Shown: one piece after another, positions 8,116 through 17,664 of the stretch
Layout of the letters: the number at the start of each line of letters is the position of its first letter
Numbering within the stretch: the stretch's first letter is position 1
Assembly: GCF_020510665.1 (NCBI RefSeq)
Contig: NZ_CP075187.1
Location: forward strand, 248,001-312,000
Direction of reading: 5' to 3'
DNA from: Dechloromonas denitrificans
Lineage (GTDB): Bacteria; Pseudomonadota; Gammaproteobacteria; Burkholderiales; Rhodocyclaceae
DNA length: 64,000 nt
Position numbers and translations under genes: made by a program
Notes under the pieces: generated by a model
Seen by the model: only the letters and a program-made list of their open reading frames with translations
The model's database searches: none
Told to the model about the DNA's origin: nothing

Positions 8116-9402
8116 ATGGTTTTTTCCTTTTTCAAGAAGCAGCCTCAGCAAATGCCGAAGCGCCCGGCTGCCCAGCCTCGAGCCCAAGAGCCGGTTGTGC
8201 CGCCTTTTTCGCCGCCGCCCGCACCCGAGGCGTTGAGCGAGCCTCTGCCGGATCTTGAATTTACCGTAACACCCTTGCCCAAGCCGGTAGCGGCCCAGCC
8301 AGCCGCTCCGCCGGTCGCTGCGGCGGCAAAGCCACTGCCGCGTTCGCCGGAGCCGAACGACGATCTGGATTTCACCATTTCGCAGTTCGAGCGCGATTTT
8401 ACCGACTCCAGCGTCATGGCCATCAATGTCGAGCACGATCTTGATCCGGCGCAGGGCGAGGTCGAGCGTATCGTCCTGTTGTTTGCCAACCGCCAGGATG
8501 CGGCAGCCCGCAGCGTTCTTGAAACCCTGATCCGTCACTACCAGGGTAGCGAAGGGCGGCGTTTCTGGATGCTGCTGTTCGATCTCCTGCAAGTCATCGG
8601 CGACCGGCCTGCCTTCGAGCAACTCGGCATTGAATTTGCCGAGGCCTGTGAAACATCGCCACCGGCCTGGCGCGAGGCCGTGGGTGAAGCGTTGGCTACC
8701 ACCACCCTGTCCGGCGTTTTTACCTTGCAGGGTGTGTTGACCGCGGAAGATCTGAAAAGTGTGGCCAACATCGCCGGGGTGCTGGCCAAACGCCAGCCGG
8801 TCCGGATCGATTGCAGTCGTCTGATCGGTTGCGACGATGAGGTGGCCGGGCAATTGGCGGCCATGCTGGCTCAGGCGCGCCGCGAAGGTGTTGCGGTTGC
8901 CGTCGACGGTGTCGAGGCTTTTCTGGTCCGCCTGAATGAACGCCTGCAGACCGGAACGGCCAGTCATGAACCGGCATGGCTGCTGCTGCTGGAGCTGCTG
9001 CAACGCTATGCGGCGCAGGATGCTTTTGAAGAGCGGGCGGTCGATTATGCGATCACCTTCGAACGTTCTCCCCCTTCCTGGGAAAGCTCGCCGATTGTTC
9101 GCGGTACCCCGCCTGCCCGTCCTCCCGTGCTCGATGATGCGCACTTCCTGCACGGCGATTTGCGCGATCAGCGGTTTACCGAATTGTCTGCCGCACTTGC
9201 CCAGGTCGAGCTGCCGGTGATCGATTTTTCCGGTGTCAGCCGGATGGACTTTTTCTCGGCCAGCCAGCTGGCCAATTGCCTGACCCCCTTGAAGGCGGCC
9301 GGGCGTGAGGTGGTGATCCGCAGTCCGCATCATCTGGTGGCTGAACTGATGGCCCTGGTCGGACTGAACAAGGTAGCCCGCATCATCGTTCCCAAATCTT
9401 GA
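8116..9402 (+). CDS. STAS-domain protein with Pro/Ala-rich N-terminus
   Basis: A 428-residue cytoplasmic protein. The first 90 residues are rich in Pro and Ala, probably disordered. The C-terminus (about 330-428) has a STAS-like pattern: strands with VIDFSGVSRMDFFSASQL, then a VVIRSPH strand and a last helix containing ALVGLNKV. A middle region (about 110-310) resembles a second degenerate STAS-like unit. STAS domains mostly work as anti-sigma antagonists or partner-binding modules. The partner here is unknown. It precedes hslV by 15 bases and may be co-transcribed with hslVU. Confidence 0.7.
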   Translation: MVFSFFKKQPQQMPKRPAAQPRAQEPVVPPFSPPPAPEALSEPLPDLEFTVTPLPKPVAAQPAAPPVAAAAKPLPRSPEPNDDLDFTISQFERDFTDSSVMAINVEHDLDPAQGEVERIVLLFANRQDAAARSVLETLIRHYQGSEGRRFWMLLFDLLQVIGDRPAFEQLGIEFAEACETSPPAWREAVGEALATTTLSGVFTLQGVLTAEDLKSVANIAGVLAKRQPVRIDCSRLIGCDDEVAGQLAAMLAQARREGVAVAVDGVEAFLVRLNERLQTGTASHEPAWLLLLELLQRYAAQDAFEERAVDYAITFERSPPSWESSPIVRGTPPARPPVLDDAHFLHGDLRDQRFTELSAALAQVELPVIDFSGVSRMDFFSASQLANCLTPLKAAGREVVIRSPHHLVAELMALVGLNKVARIIVPKS

Positions 9403-9417
9403 ATCTTAGGAAATAGC

Positions 9418-9954
9418 ATGGAGCAATATCACGGCACGACCATCCTGTCCGTGCGCCGCGGCAATTCGGTGGCCATGGGCGGCGACGGTCAGGTCACGCT
9501 GGGCAATGTGGTGATCAAATCGACCGCGCGCAAGGTGCGCCGGCTTTACCAAGGCCGGATCCTGGCCGGCTTTGCCGGTGGTACGGCCGATGCCTTCACG
9601 CTTTTCGAGCGTTTTGAAGCCAAGCTGGAGAAGCATCAGGGCAATCTGCTGCGTTCGGCTGTCGAGCTGGCCAAGGACTGGCGCTCCGATCGCGCCCTGC
9701 GCCGTCTGGAAGCGATGCTTTCGGTCGCCGACAAGGAGGTCTCGCTGATCATCACCGGCAACGGGGATGTGCTTGAACCGGAACACGGTATCGTCGCCAT
9801 TGGTTCAGGCGGTTCCTACGCCCAGAGCGCAGCGCGTGCGCTGCTTGAAAATACCGAGCTGTCGCCGCGCGACATCGTGACCAAGTCGCTGGAGATTGCC
9901 GGCGATATTTGTATCTATACCAACCGCAACTTTACGATCGAGGCGCTCGAATGA
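9418..9954 (+). CDS. hslV: ATP-dependent protease peptidase subunit HslV
   Basis: HslV forms the proteolytic dodecamer of the HslUV (ClpQY) protease. The 178 residues match the family. The N-terminus is MEQYHG followed by TTILSVRR, so the nucleophile Thr would be exposed after removal of a short propeptide rather than of Met alone. A GDGQVT motif follows. The start at ATG 9418 is preceded by TTAGGAAA. It overlaps hslU by four bases. Confidence 0.97.
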   Translation: MEQYHGTTILSVRRGNSVAMGGDGQVTLGNVVIKSTARKVRRLYQGRILAGFAGGTADAFTLFERFEAKLEKHQGNLLRSAVELAKDWRSDRALRRLEAMLSVADKEVSLIITGNGDVLEPEHGIVAIGSGGSYAQSAARALLENTELSPRDIVTKSLEIAGDICIYTNRNFTIEALE

Positions 9955-11297
9955 GTGGTGCAGAGATGACGCCGCAGGAAATTGTCTCCGAACTGGACAA
10001 GCATATCGTTGGCCAGCACAACGCCAAAAAATCCGTCGCAATTGCGCTGCGTAACCGCTGGCGCCGCGCTCAGGTGGCGGAGCCGCTGCGCCAGGAAATC
10101 ACGCCGAAAAACATTTTGATGATCGGGCCGACCGGTGTCGGCAAGACTGAAATTGCGCGTCGTCTGGCCCGTTTGGCCAACGCGCCATTCATCAAGATCG
10201 AAGCGACGAAATTTACCGAAGTCGGCTATGTCGGCCGCGATGTCGAGACGATCATCCGCGATCTGGTCGAAATGGCCATCAAATCGCACCGTGAGCGGGC
10301 GATGAAGAGCATGCGTGCCCGGGCCGAGGATGCTGCCGAAGATCGTATCCTCGACGTGCTGCTGCCGCCGGCACGCAGCCCCGGCTTTTTTGCCGAAAAC
10401 AGCGAGTCGACCGCGACGGATAACACGACGCGCCAGAAATTCCGCAAGAAGCTGCGCGAAGGTGAACTGGACGACAAGGAAATCGATGTCGATCTCGCGG
10501 CGCCATCGATGCAGGCTGAAATCTTTGCGCCGCCAGGCATGGAGGAGCTGACCCAGCAGATTCAGGGGATGTTCCAGAACATGGGCGGCGGCAAGAAAAA
10601 ATCGCGCAAGCTGAAGGTCAAGGAGGCGCTCAGGCTGCTGACTGATGAAGAGGCGGCCAAGCTGGTCAATGATGAAGAGGTCAAGCTGGAGGCGGTCAAG
10701 GCGGTCGAGCAGAACGGTATCGTTTTTCTCGATGAGCTCGACAAGATAGCCAGCCGCTCCGACAGCCACGGTGCCGATGTCTCGCGCCAGGGCGTGCAGC
10801 GTGACCTGTTGCCGCTGGTCGAAGGAACCACGGTGTCGACCAAGTACGGCATGATCAAGACCGACCATATCCTGTTCATTGCTTCCGGTGCCTTCCATTT
10901 GTCGAAGCCGTCCGACCTGATCCCGGAACTGCAGGGCCGTTTCCCGATTCGTGTCGAGCTGGATTCGCTGTCAGTGGCCGATTTTGAATGCATCCTGACC
11001 CAGACCGATGCTTGCCTGACGCGCCAGTATCAGGCCCTGCTCGAAACCGAGGGCGTGCATCTCGAATTTGCCGCCGACGGTATTCGCCGCTTGGCCGAGA
11101 TTGCTTACCAGGTTAATGAGAAAACCGAGAATATCGGTGCCCGTCGCCTGCATACCGTGATGGAAAAGCTGCTGGAAGAGATTTCCTTCGACGCCGGCAA
11201 GGCTGGGGTAGAAACGATCCTGATCGATGCGGCGGTGGTCAATCAGCGGCTCGGTGAATTGGCGGCTGACGAGGATTTGTCGCGCTACGTGCTGTAA
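9951..11297 (+). CDS. hslU: ATP-dependent protease ATPase subunit HslU
   Basis: The AAA+ unfoldase partner of HslV. The start at ATG 9951 overlaps the hslV stop (ATGA) and gives 448 residues beginning [12 protein letters not shown], like E. coli HslU. Walker A is GPTGVGKTE and Walker B is [10 protein letters not shown]. An intermediate domain lies between, with a variable charged segment near residues 130-240. The C-terminus ends LSRYVL, matching the tail that docks into HslV pockets. Confidence 0.97.
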   Translation: MSGAEMTPQEIVSELDKHIVGQHNAKKSVAIALRNRWRRAQVAEPLRQEITPKNILMIGPTGVGKTEIARRLARLANAPFIKIEATKFTEVGYVGRDVETIIRDLVEMAIKSHRERAMKSMRARAEDAAEDRILDVLLPPARSPGFFAENSESTATDNTTRQKFRKKLREGELDDKEIDVDLAAPSMQAEIFAPPGMEELTQQIQGMFQNMGGGKKKSRKLKVKEALRLLTDEEAAKLVNDEEVKLEAVKAVEQNGIVFLDELDKIASRSDSHGADVSRQGVQRDLLPLVEGTTVSTKYGMIKTDHILFIASGAFHLSKPSDLIPELQGRFPIRVELDSLSVADFECILTQTDACLTRQYQALLETEGVHLEFAADGIRRLAEIAYQVNEKTENIGARRLHTVMEKLLEEISFDAGKAGVETILIDAAVVNQRLGELAADEDLSRYVL

Positions 11298-11342
11298 ACG
11301 GTCGCTTCCGGCCATTTTCATCAATTATTTTCGGGGCATGAG

Positions 11343-12230
11343 TTGGCCGATCAGAGTTTGACCTTCCGCTTGTTGGCGATTCTTTTCCCCATTTTCGGGA
11401 TTGTCGCAGCCGGGTTCTTTTATGCCCGCAAACACAAGCCGGAAATGGCGGTGGCGAATCGCCTGAATATGGATATTTTCGTTCCAGCCCTGGTTTTTGC
11501 GGCGATGGCCGGCAAGTCCTTCGATCTGCAGGCGTACGCCCCGCTTGCCCTGGGCGGCTTCATCGTCCTGGCTACCTGCGGCATTCTGGCTTGGGGTATT
11601 GCCGGATTGGTTGGCAGCCAGCCGAAAACGTTGGCGCCGCCGATGATGTTCAACAACTCCGGCAACATCGGCCTGCCGCTTGCCGTGCTGGCCTGGGGAG
11701 AAGCCGCTTTGCCGGCGGCGGTCATCTTGTTCATGGTCGAGAATACGCTGCATTTTTCCTTCGGCGCCCGCCTGCTCGATCCGACGACCCGAATTCTGAC
11801 CTTGTGGCGCATCCCCGTGGTTTTTGCCGCAATTGCAGGGTTGACCGTGGCGTTGCTCAATATCGCCATCTGGCCGCCGCTGATCATCGCCATCAAGATG
11901 CTCGGCGATGTTTCCGTACCGCTGCTGCTGTTTTCACTCGGTGTGCGGATGACCGATGTGTCGTTCAGCGAATGGAAAGTGGCGACCGGCAGTGCCATTC
12001 TCCGCCCGCTGGCCGGGATGCTGATTGCCGCCGGCGCGATTCAACTGCTTGGTTTGCAAGGGCGGGATGCCGCGATGTTGCTGGTTTTTGGCGCTTTGCC
12101 GCCGGCTGTGCTTAATTTTCTGTTTGCCGAACGCTACAAGCAGGAGCCACATCGCGTTGCTTCTATCGTATTGATCGGCAACCTTGGCGCCTTGTTTTTC
12201 CTGCCGCTGGCCCTGGTGCTGGTGCTTTAG
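11343..12230 (+). CDS. AEC-family transporter (auxin efflux carrier-like permease)
   Basis: A 295-residue inner-membrane permease with roughly ten hydrophobic segments. The conserved NNSGNIGLPL stretch near residues 100-109 is characteristic of the AEC/PIN-like family. Bacterial members export or import small organic acids or amino acids; the substrate here is unknown. The start is uncertain: TTG 11343 gives a reasonable N-terminus (MADQSLTFRLLAIL), whereas the nearby ATG at 11338 runs into a stop. It ends 29 bases from the convergent hslR. Confidence 0.82.
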   Translation: MADQSLTFRLLAILFPIFGIVAAGFFYARKHKPEMAVANRLNMDIFVPALVFAAMAGKSFDLQAYAPLALGGFIVLATCGILAWGIAGLVGSQPKTLAPPMMFNNSGNIGLPLAVLAWGEAALPAAVILFMVENTLHFSFGARLLDPTTRILTLWRIPVVFAAIAGLTVALLNIAIWPPLIIAIKMLGDVSVPLLLFSLGVRMTDVSFSEWKVATGSAILRPLAGMLIAAGAIQLLGLQGRDAAMLLVFGALPPAVLNFLFAERYKQEPHRVASIVLIGNLGALFFLPLALVLVL

Positions 12231-12259
12231 ACGGCGTTACCAGGCTTGGCTGGCGTGAA

Positions 12260-12622
12260 TCAGCCTAGTCGTCCGAGTTGGCGACGGTCGCGCTTGGTCG
12301 GGCGGCCGTGCAGGTCGGCTGCCGGATCGGCCTGATACTTGCGCATTTCCTGCCGAGCTTCACGGGCAGCAATGCTCTCGGCGCTTTCTTCATAAAGCAG
12401 CCGGGCTTCGGGGGCGGGGCCGCGTTTGTCGGACAGCGCCTTGACGCTGACCTGCCAGCAAACTTCGCCGTTGCTGATTTCAAGCCGGTCGTCGATCCTG
12501 ATTTCGCGAGCCGCCTTGACTCGGGCGCCATTGACTTGAACCTTGCCGCCGTTGATCGCTTCGCTGGCGAGGGAGCGTGTCTTGAAGAAACGCCCTGCCC
12601 ACAGCCACTTATCGAGGCGCAA
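12260..12622 (-). CDS. hslR: Heat shock protein 15, S4-domain RNA-binding protein
   Basis: Hsp15 binds stalled 50S subunits carrying nascent chains. The S4 domain is at the N-terminus (RLDKWLWAGRFFKTRSLA), followed by a middle with LLYEESAES and a basic tail ending RPTKRDRRQLGRLG, as in E. coli HslR. Two starts are possible. TTG at 12622 follows AGGAG with six bases and gives the classical N-terminus. ATG at 12676 would add 18 residues and overlap the upstream phosphoesterase gene by 68 bases. I prefer the TTG. The gene is probably translationally coupled to the phosphoesterase. Confidence 0.88.
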   Translation of the reverse strand: MRLDKWLWAGRFFKTRSLASEAINGGKVQVNGARVKAAREIRIDDRLEISNGEVCWQVSVKALSDKRGPAPEARLLYEESAESIAAREARQEMRKYQADPAADLHGRPTKRDRRQLGRLG

Positions 12623-13475
12623 CTCGGGCTCCTGCAGGTTGGCACTGGCCTTCGCCCCGGTCGATGATCTGGCCATCGACGCTGATTGCCTGCCAGCGAT
12701 AACGCTGTTCATCCAGTTCCAGGCGCATGAAGCCCCAGTTGCCGTAGTGCGCCCGGTTTGAGCGGGCGTTGCTCCAGCCTGCGCCATAAAGGACGGCTCC
12801 GGCATTGCCGCTGATGAATGAGGCGACGCCGAAGGGCGAGGGTTTACCGTCGCGGTCGACGGCCGGCAAGGCTTCGAAATGATGGTCGTGCCCATGCAGC
12901 GTGAAGCTGGCCTGACCTTGCAGGCGCTCCCACAGCGGCTGGGTAAAGCGGTTGTCGCCGTGCTTGCCGGATGACCAGCGCGGGTGATGCCAGGCGGCGA
13001 TCAGGCATAGCCCGGCTTGTGCCGGCAGTTGCTTGTCGAGCCAGCCCAATTGCTTTTCCCATGCGTCATCGCGCAGATTGCTGTTGAGCATGAGCAGGCG
13101 CCACGGCCCGCCCAGCGATTCGATGCGCGGCACCGGGCCGGGAAATACACTGAAAAATCCGCTTTGTTCGCCGGCGTGCCAATCATGGTTGCCGGGGACG
13201 GCAAACCGGGTTTTGAAGGGCGCGTAATGCTTTTCGTGACAAGCTTGCAGTTGCTCATGAGTTGCGACCGGGTAGCCCAGATCGCCGACCTCGATCAGGC
13301 TGGCCTTGGTCCAGTCGGCTTGCTGCTGCAGCGCTCGCGCCACTTGCGCGGTCCCTTCCAGCTCGCAATCGCCGGTATCGCCGATCACGAAAAACACCCG
13401 GTTTTCGGCGTTGACCGCAAGGCTGGCAGCACCAAGCAGTGCGGCCAGCAGGGCATGCCTCCAGCGTCGTTTCAT
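12609..13475 (-). CDS. Secreted calcineurin-like metallophosphoesterase
   Basis: A 288-residue protein with a signal peptide (about residues 1-23, ending VNA). The metallophosphoesterase motifs appear in order: GDTGD (32-36), GDLGYP (64-69), GNHDWH (95-100) and a later GHDHHFE. These supply the two-metal centre. A periplasmic phosphatase or nucleotide/sugar-phosphate hydrolase is likely, but the substrate is unknown. It lies 3 bases after lysA on the same strand and overlaps hslR at its 3' end. Confidence 0.88.
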   Translation of the reverse strand: MKRRWRHALLAALLGAASLAVNAENRVFFVIGDTGDCELEGTAQVARALQQQADWTKASLIEVGDLGYPVATHEQLQACHEKHYAPFKTRFAVPGNHDWHAGEQSGFFSVFPGPVPRIESLGGPWRLLMLNSNLRDDAWEKQLGWLDKQLPAQAGLCLIAAWHHPRWSSGKHGDNRFTQPLWERLQGQASFTLHGHDHHFEALPAVDRDGKPSPFGVASFISGNAGAVLYGAGWSNARSNRAHYGNWGFMRLELDEQRYRWQAISVDGQIIDRGEGQCQPAGARVAPR

Positions 13476-13478
13476 GAC

Positions 13479-14738
13479 TTACGGCAGCAGTTGTTCGCCG
13501 GCGTAGAGTTGCTCAACCGTTTCACGCTGGCGAATCAGATGAACCTTGTCGCCATCGACCATGACTTCTACTGCGCGCGGCCGGGTGTTGTAGTTGGAGC
13601 TCATTGCCATGCCATAGGCGCCGGCTGACATCACGGCCAGCAGGTCGCCCGGTGCGATGGTCAGCGGGCGTGCCTGGCCGAGGAAATCGCCGGTTTCGCA
13701 CACCGGACCGACCACGTCATAGGCCCGGCTTTCACCGTCACGCGGGACGACCGGCAGGATGTCGTGCCAGGCTTCGTAGAGCGCCGGACGCATCAGGTCG
13801 TTCATCGCCGCATCGATGATTGCAAAGCTCTTGCCTTCGCCGGGCTTGAGATATTCGACGCGAGTCAGCAGCAGGCCGGCATTGCCGACCAGGCGACGAC
13901 CCGGTTCGAGCACGATCTGCAGGCCGCGGCCTGCCAGCTTGTCGAGCAGTGGCGTCAGGTAGGCGTCGACGGTTGGCTGAACCTGATCGTCCTTGTACTT
14001 GATGCCCAGGCCGCCACCGAGATCAAGGTGGTGAATGGCGATGCCTTCTGCGGTCAACTGGTCAATCAGAGCCAAAATGCGCTCAAGGGCTTCGACAAAG
14101 GGCGAAGGGTCGAGCAACTGCGAACCAATGTGGCAGTCGATGCCGGCTACTTCGATATTCGGCAGGGCGGCGGCGCGGCGGTAAATGCCGAGCGCGTCAT
14201 CGTAGGCCACGCCGAACTTGGCTTCCTTCAGGCCGGTCGAGATATACGGGTGGGTTTTCGGATCAACGTTGGGATTGACCCGCAGGCTGATCGGCGCTTT
14301 TTTGCCGCATTGGCCGGCGACTTCGTTCAAGCGCTCGAGTTCGGCAGCCGATTCGATGTTAAAGCAGAAAATGCCGACATCCAGCGCCAGCTTCATTTCG
14401 GCTGCGGTTTTTCCGACGCCGGAGAAAACGACCTTTTTCGGATCGGCGCCGGCCGCCAGAACGCGCTGCAACTCGCCGCCGGAGACAATGTCGAAACCGG
14501 CGCCGAGGCGGGCGAAGACATTCAGGATGGCGAGGTTGGAGTTGGCTTTGACGGCAAAGCAGACGAGCGAACCCTGGCCGGCCGGGTGGGCGCCCAGTAC
14601 GTCATGAAACTCGCCGAGCGAAGCTTCAAGTGCCGCGCGCGAATAGACGTAGGCTGGCGTGCCGAATTGTTCTGCAATGGCGGGCAGGGCGACGGATTCG
14701 GCGTGCAGGACGCCGTTTTTCAGGGTAAATGAGCTCAT
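13479..14738 (-). CDS. lysA: Diaminopimelate decarboxylase
   Basis: LysA decarboxylates meso-diaminopimelate to L-lysine with pyridoxal phosphate. It has 419 residues. The PLP lysine is Lys64 in FAVKANSNLAIL, a glycine-rich phosphate-binding segment contains HHLDLGGGLGI, and the active-site Cys is in GPVCETGD. The ATG start at 14738 overlaps the stop of lptM by four bases. The minus-strand unit lptM-lysA-phosphoesterase-hslR is closely packed. Confidence 0.97.
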   Translation of the reverse strand: MSSFTLKNGVLHAESVALPAIAEQFGTPAYVYSRAALEASLGEFHDVLGAHPAGQGSLVCFAVKANSNLAILNVFARLGAGFDIVSGGELQRVLAAGADPKKVVFSGVGKTAAEMKLALDVGIFCFNIESAAELERLNEVAGQCGKKAPISLRVNPNVDPKTHPYISTGLKEAKFGVAYDDALGIYRRAAALPNIEVAGIDCHIGSQLLDPSPFVEALERILALIDQLTAEGIAIHHLDLGGGLGIKYKDDQVQPTVDAYLTPLLDKLAGRGLQIVLEPGRRLVGNAGLLLTRVEYLKPGEGKSFAIIDAAMNDLMRPALYEAWHDILPVVPRDGESRAYDVVGPVCETGDFLGQARPLTIAPGDLLAVMSAGAYGMAMSSNYNTRPRAVEVMVDGDKVHLIRQRETVEQLYAGEQLLP

Positions 14739-14920
14739 TGGGTATTTGATTTGGCGTCCGTGTTAACATCCGGCGCGCTGGGTTTGGGGGCTGGTTTTGT
14801 TGGTTTTGAGTTGCCGAGCAGCGGGCTCGGCGGCGGGCCCGGCGGCAGTTCAAGTCCGGGGCCTTTCATGCCGCAGCCGGCAAGGCAGAGAGTCAGTAAA
14901 ATAGCGGCAGTTCGGGACAT
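14735..14920 (-). CDS. lptM: LPS translocon maturation lipoprotein LptM (YifL-like)
   Basis: A 61-residue lipoprotein. The short signal peptide ends in a LAGC lipobox, and the mature protein begins CGMKGP followed by a Pro-rich tail. The CGxKGP start is the hallmark of YifL/LptM, which assists disulfide rearrangement of LptD. It is divergent from cyaY and overlaps lysA, the same cyaY-lptM neighbourhood seen in enterobacteria. Too short and Pro-rich for a functional prediction beyond the conserved head. Confidence 0.85.
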   Translation of the reverse strand: MSRTAAILLTLCLAGCGMKGPGLELPPGPPPSPLLGNSKPTKPAPKPSAPDVNTDAKSNTQ

Positions 14921-14962
14921 GAGTGACGGACCGGTCAGCAAAGAACAGGATGGTAGCACACG

Positions 14963-15280
14963 ATGGATGACAAGGAATTCAACGGCTTGGCCGATGCTGC
15001 GCTCGCCCGGATCGACGCTGCGCTGGATGTTTGCGAGGCAGATATCGACTTCGAACTCGCCGCGGGTGGCGTGCTGGAAATCGAATTTGAGGATGGCAGC
15101 AAGATCATCGTCAATCGCCACGGGGTGGCGCGGGAAATCTGGGTTGCGGCTCGTGCCGGCGGATTTCACTTCCGCTGGGACGGTCGTGCCTGGGTCGATA
15201 CCCGCGATGGCACCGAACTGATGCAAAAACTTTCGGCGCTCGCCAGTCAGCAGGCTGGCGAGGCCGTCGTTCTCGGCTGA
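14963..15280 (+). CDS. cyaY: Iron-sulfur assembly protein CyaY (frataxin)
   Basis: A 105-residue frataxin homologue that binds iron and modulates IscS. The acidic first helix (residues 1-35, with repeated Asp/Glu) and the strand region with the motif WVAAR-x-GGFHFRW are typical. Its start is 42 bases from the divergent lptM start. The stop codon abuts the mrcA stop on the other strand with no spacer. Confidence 0.95.
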   Translation: MDDKEFNGLADAALARIDAALDVCEADIDFELAAGGVLEIEFEDGSKIIVNRHGVAREIWVAARAGGFHFRWDGRAWVDTRDGTELMQKLSALASQQAGEAVVLG

Positions 15281-17596
15281 TCAGTCGCTCGGCGGTTTGT
15301 CCAGTTCAGGCTTTGGTTCCGGCGTGTTTGCGTCGCTGTCGCCCGGGGCGTGTTCGCCACCGACATTCTCGCTGTACACGTAATTCCGGTTGCGCCCTTC
15401 GCCGTAGCTGGCCAATCCTTCCGGCATCTGTGGCGTTTGGATGGGTACATCCTTGAGGGCGCGCGCCATGTAGCCAATCCAGATCGGCAGTGCAGCCGTT
15501 CCGCCTGTTTCCTTGTCGCCCAGCTTTTTCGGTGTGTCAAAACCAATCCAGGCACAACCGGCAGCCGTCATCTGGTAGCCGCAGAACCAGGCATCGACAT
15601 ATTCGTTCGTGGTGCCGGTTTTGCCTGCCAGGTCCTGGCGTTTGAGTGTGGCTGAAGCACGCGCCGCCGTGCCGTAGATCGTTACGTCACGGAGCATCGA
15701 ATCCATCATGAAGGCATTGCGTGGATCGATGGCGCGAATCGACTCATCGCCGGCCGGGATTTCAGCTGATTGAGCCAGCACCGTATTTTTCTCGTCGCGG
15801 ATTTCACGGACGACGTAGGGATTGACCTTGAAGCCGCCGTTGGCAAAGACGGCATAGCCCGTCACCATCTGCCACGGCGTCACTGAGCCGGCACCCAGCG
15901 CCATCGTCAGGTAGGGCGGGTGTTTGGCCGGATCAAAACCGAAGCGCCCGGCATAATCCTGGGCGTATTGGGTGCCAATCGATTGTAGCAGGCGGATTGA
16001 CACCATGTTTTTCGATTTGGCCAGGGCCGTACGCATTTTCATCGGGCCTTCGTACTTGCCATCGTAATTGTGCGGTTCCCAGGCCTGAGAGCCCGTCTGG
16101 CTGGCCGGAATGACAATCGGCTCGTCGGCAATGACGCTGCCTGGGTTGTAGCCTTTTTCAAGCGATGCCGAGTAAATGAAGGGCTTGAAGCTTGAGCCAG
16201 GTTGGCGCCAAGCCTGGGTGACATGGTTGAATTTGTTGCGATTGAAATCAAACCCGCCGACCAGCGCACGAATCGCCCCATCTTTTGGGTCGACCGCGAC
16301 AAAGGCGGATTCCACTTCAGGCAGCTGGCTGATTTGCCAGGCGGCTTTTTCATCCTTCTGCAGACGGATGACGGCTCCGCGCTTGAGTCGCTTGGTCGGC
16401 GGAGCCTTGTCGTCGAGCATCTTGGTGGCAAACTTGATCGCATCACCGGTCAGTGTGACGATTTCGCCGCCCTTGCGATAAACCTTGACTTGCTTTGTGT
16501 CGGCCGACAGAACCAGTGCCGGGAACAGGTCGCCGGCATCGGCAATGTCCTGCAAGGCTTCATCAATGGCTTCATCCTGGTCCAACTTGATGTCCTTCAT
16601 GTCCAGATAGGATTCTGCGCCGCGATATCCGTGGCGTCGGTCATAGGCCATGACGCCCTTGCGCAGGCTGGTATAGGCGGCTTCCTGCTCGGCTTTGATG
16701 ATCGTCGTGTAGACCTTCATGCCGCGCGAGTAAATGTCCTCGGGGAAGCGTTCGGCGGTGATCTGTCGAGCCATTTCGGCAACGAATTCGGCGTGGACCG
16801 CGTAATCGCCCAGTTCACGTTTGACGACGAGCGGCTCCTTGAGTGCGGCTTCGTGTTCGCTGGCAGTGATATGTCCCAGTTCATGCATCCGGCGCAATAC
16901 ATATTGCTGGCGCAGTTTGGCCCGCTTCGGATTGACGATCGGATTGTAGGCAGACGGCGCCTTAGGCAACCCGGCCAGCATCGCAGCCTCGGCAATCGAA
17001 ATGTCTTTCAGCGGTTTGCCAAAGTAAATCTGGGCTGCAGCAGCAAAACCATAGGCTCGCTGGCCGAGAAAAATCTGGTTGATGTACAACTCGAAAATCT
17101 GGTCCTTGGACAGATTGCTTTCAATCTTGAAAGAAAGCAGCACCTCGTAAAGCTTGCGGGTGTAGGTTTTTTCGGCGGTCAGGAAGAAGTTGCGGGCGAC
17201 TTGCTGGGTGATTGTTGACGCACCTTGGCGTTTTCCGCCACCCAAAAAATTGCTGCCGGCGGCGCGCAAAACGCCGAGGTAATCAATCCCGCCGTGTTGA
17301 TAAAAGCGATCATCTTCTGCCGACAGAATGGCGTGCTTCATCACGTCGGGGACTTCACGGATAGTCACGACCGCGCGCCGCTCCTCGCCGAATTCGCCGA
17401 TCAGGTAGCCATCCGCGGTGTAAATGCGCAGCGGAATCTTGGGGCGGTAGTCGGTCAGAACTTCCAGCGAAGGGAGGTTCGGGTAGGTGAGAACCAGCAT
17501 GATCATGGCGATGGCAATGCCAATGGCAATAAAACCAACTGCGAGAATCAGCGGATAAAGGAGGACACGAAGCGTCGGGCTGAGAGATGAGGGCAA
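15281..17596 (-). CDS. mrcA: Penicillin-binding protein 1A, bifunctional class A PBP
   Basis: A 771-residue peptidoglycan synthase. An N-terminal membrane anchor (about residues 10-35) is followed by the glycosyltransferase domain, with EDDRFYQHGG and GASTITQQVARN motifs, and an OB-like insert. The transpeptidase domain has SSFKPF (Ser nucleophile), SKN and KTGTTNEY. The C-terminal 35 residues are Asp/Glu/Pro-rich. It is divergent from pilM, as in many beta- and gammaproteobacteria. It is called mrcA (ponA) from that context and its length. Confidence 0.95.
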   Translation of the reverse strand: MPSSLSPTLRVLLYPLILAVGFIAIGIAIAMIMLVLTYPNLPSLEVLTDYRPKIPLRIYTADGYLIGEFGEERRAVVTIREVPDVMKHAILSAEDDRFYQHGGIDYLGVLRAAGSNFLGGGKRQGASTITQQVARNFFLTAEKTYTRKLYEVLLSFKIESNLSKDQIFELYINQIFLGQRAYGFAAAAQIYFGKPLKDISIAEAAMLAGLPKAPSAYNPIVNPKRAKLRQQYVLRRMHELGHITASEHEAALKEPLVVKRELGDYAVHAEFVAEMARQITAERFPEDIYSRGMKVYTTIIKAEQEAAYTSLRKGVMAYDRRHGYRGAESYLDMKDIKLDQDEAIDEALQDIADAGDLFPALVLSADTKQVKVYRKGGEIVTLTGDAIKFATKMLDDKAPPTKRLKRGAVIRLQKDEKAAWQISQLPEVESAFVAVDPKDGAIRALVGGFDFNRNKFNHVTQAWRQPGSSFKPFIYSASLEKGYNPGSVIADEPIVIPASQTGSQAWEPHNYDGKYEGPMKMRTALAKSKNMVSIRLLQSIGTQYAQDYAGRFGFDPAKHPPYLTMALGAGSVTPWQMVTGYAVFANGGFKVNPYVVREIRDEKNTVLAQSAEIPAGDESIRAIDPRNAFMMDSMLRDVTIYGTAARASATLKRQDLAGKTGTTNEYVDAWFCGYQMTAAGCAWIGFDTPKKLGDKETGGTAALPIWIGYMARALKDVPIQTPQMPEGLASYGEGRNRNYVYSENVGGEHAPGDSDANTPEPKPELDKPPSD

Positions 17597-17664
17597 GATG
17601 GCTTGATGATCAAATTGGTCTTGAAGCGATTATACGCTGACGCCAAGGTGCGCCGTTAAAGTGC

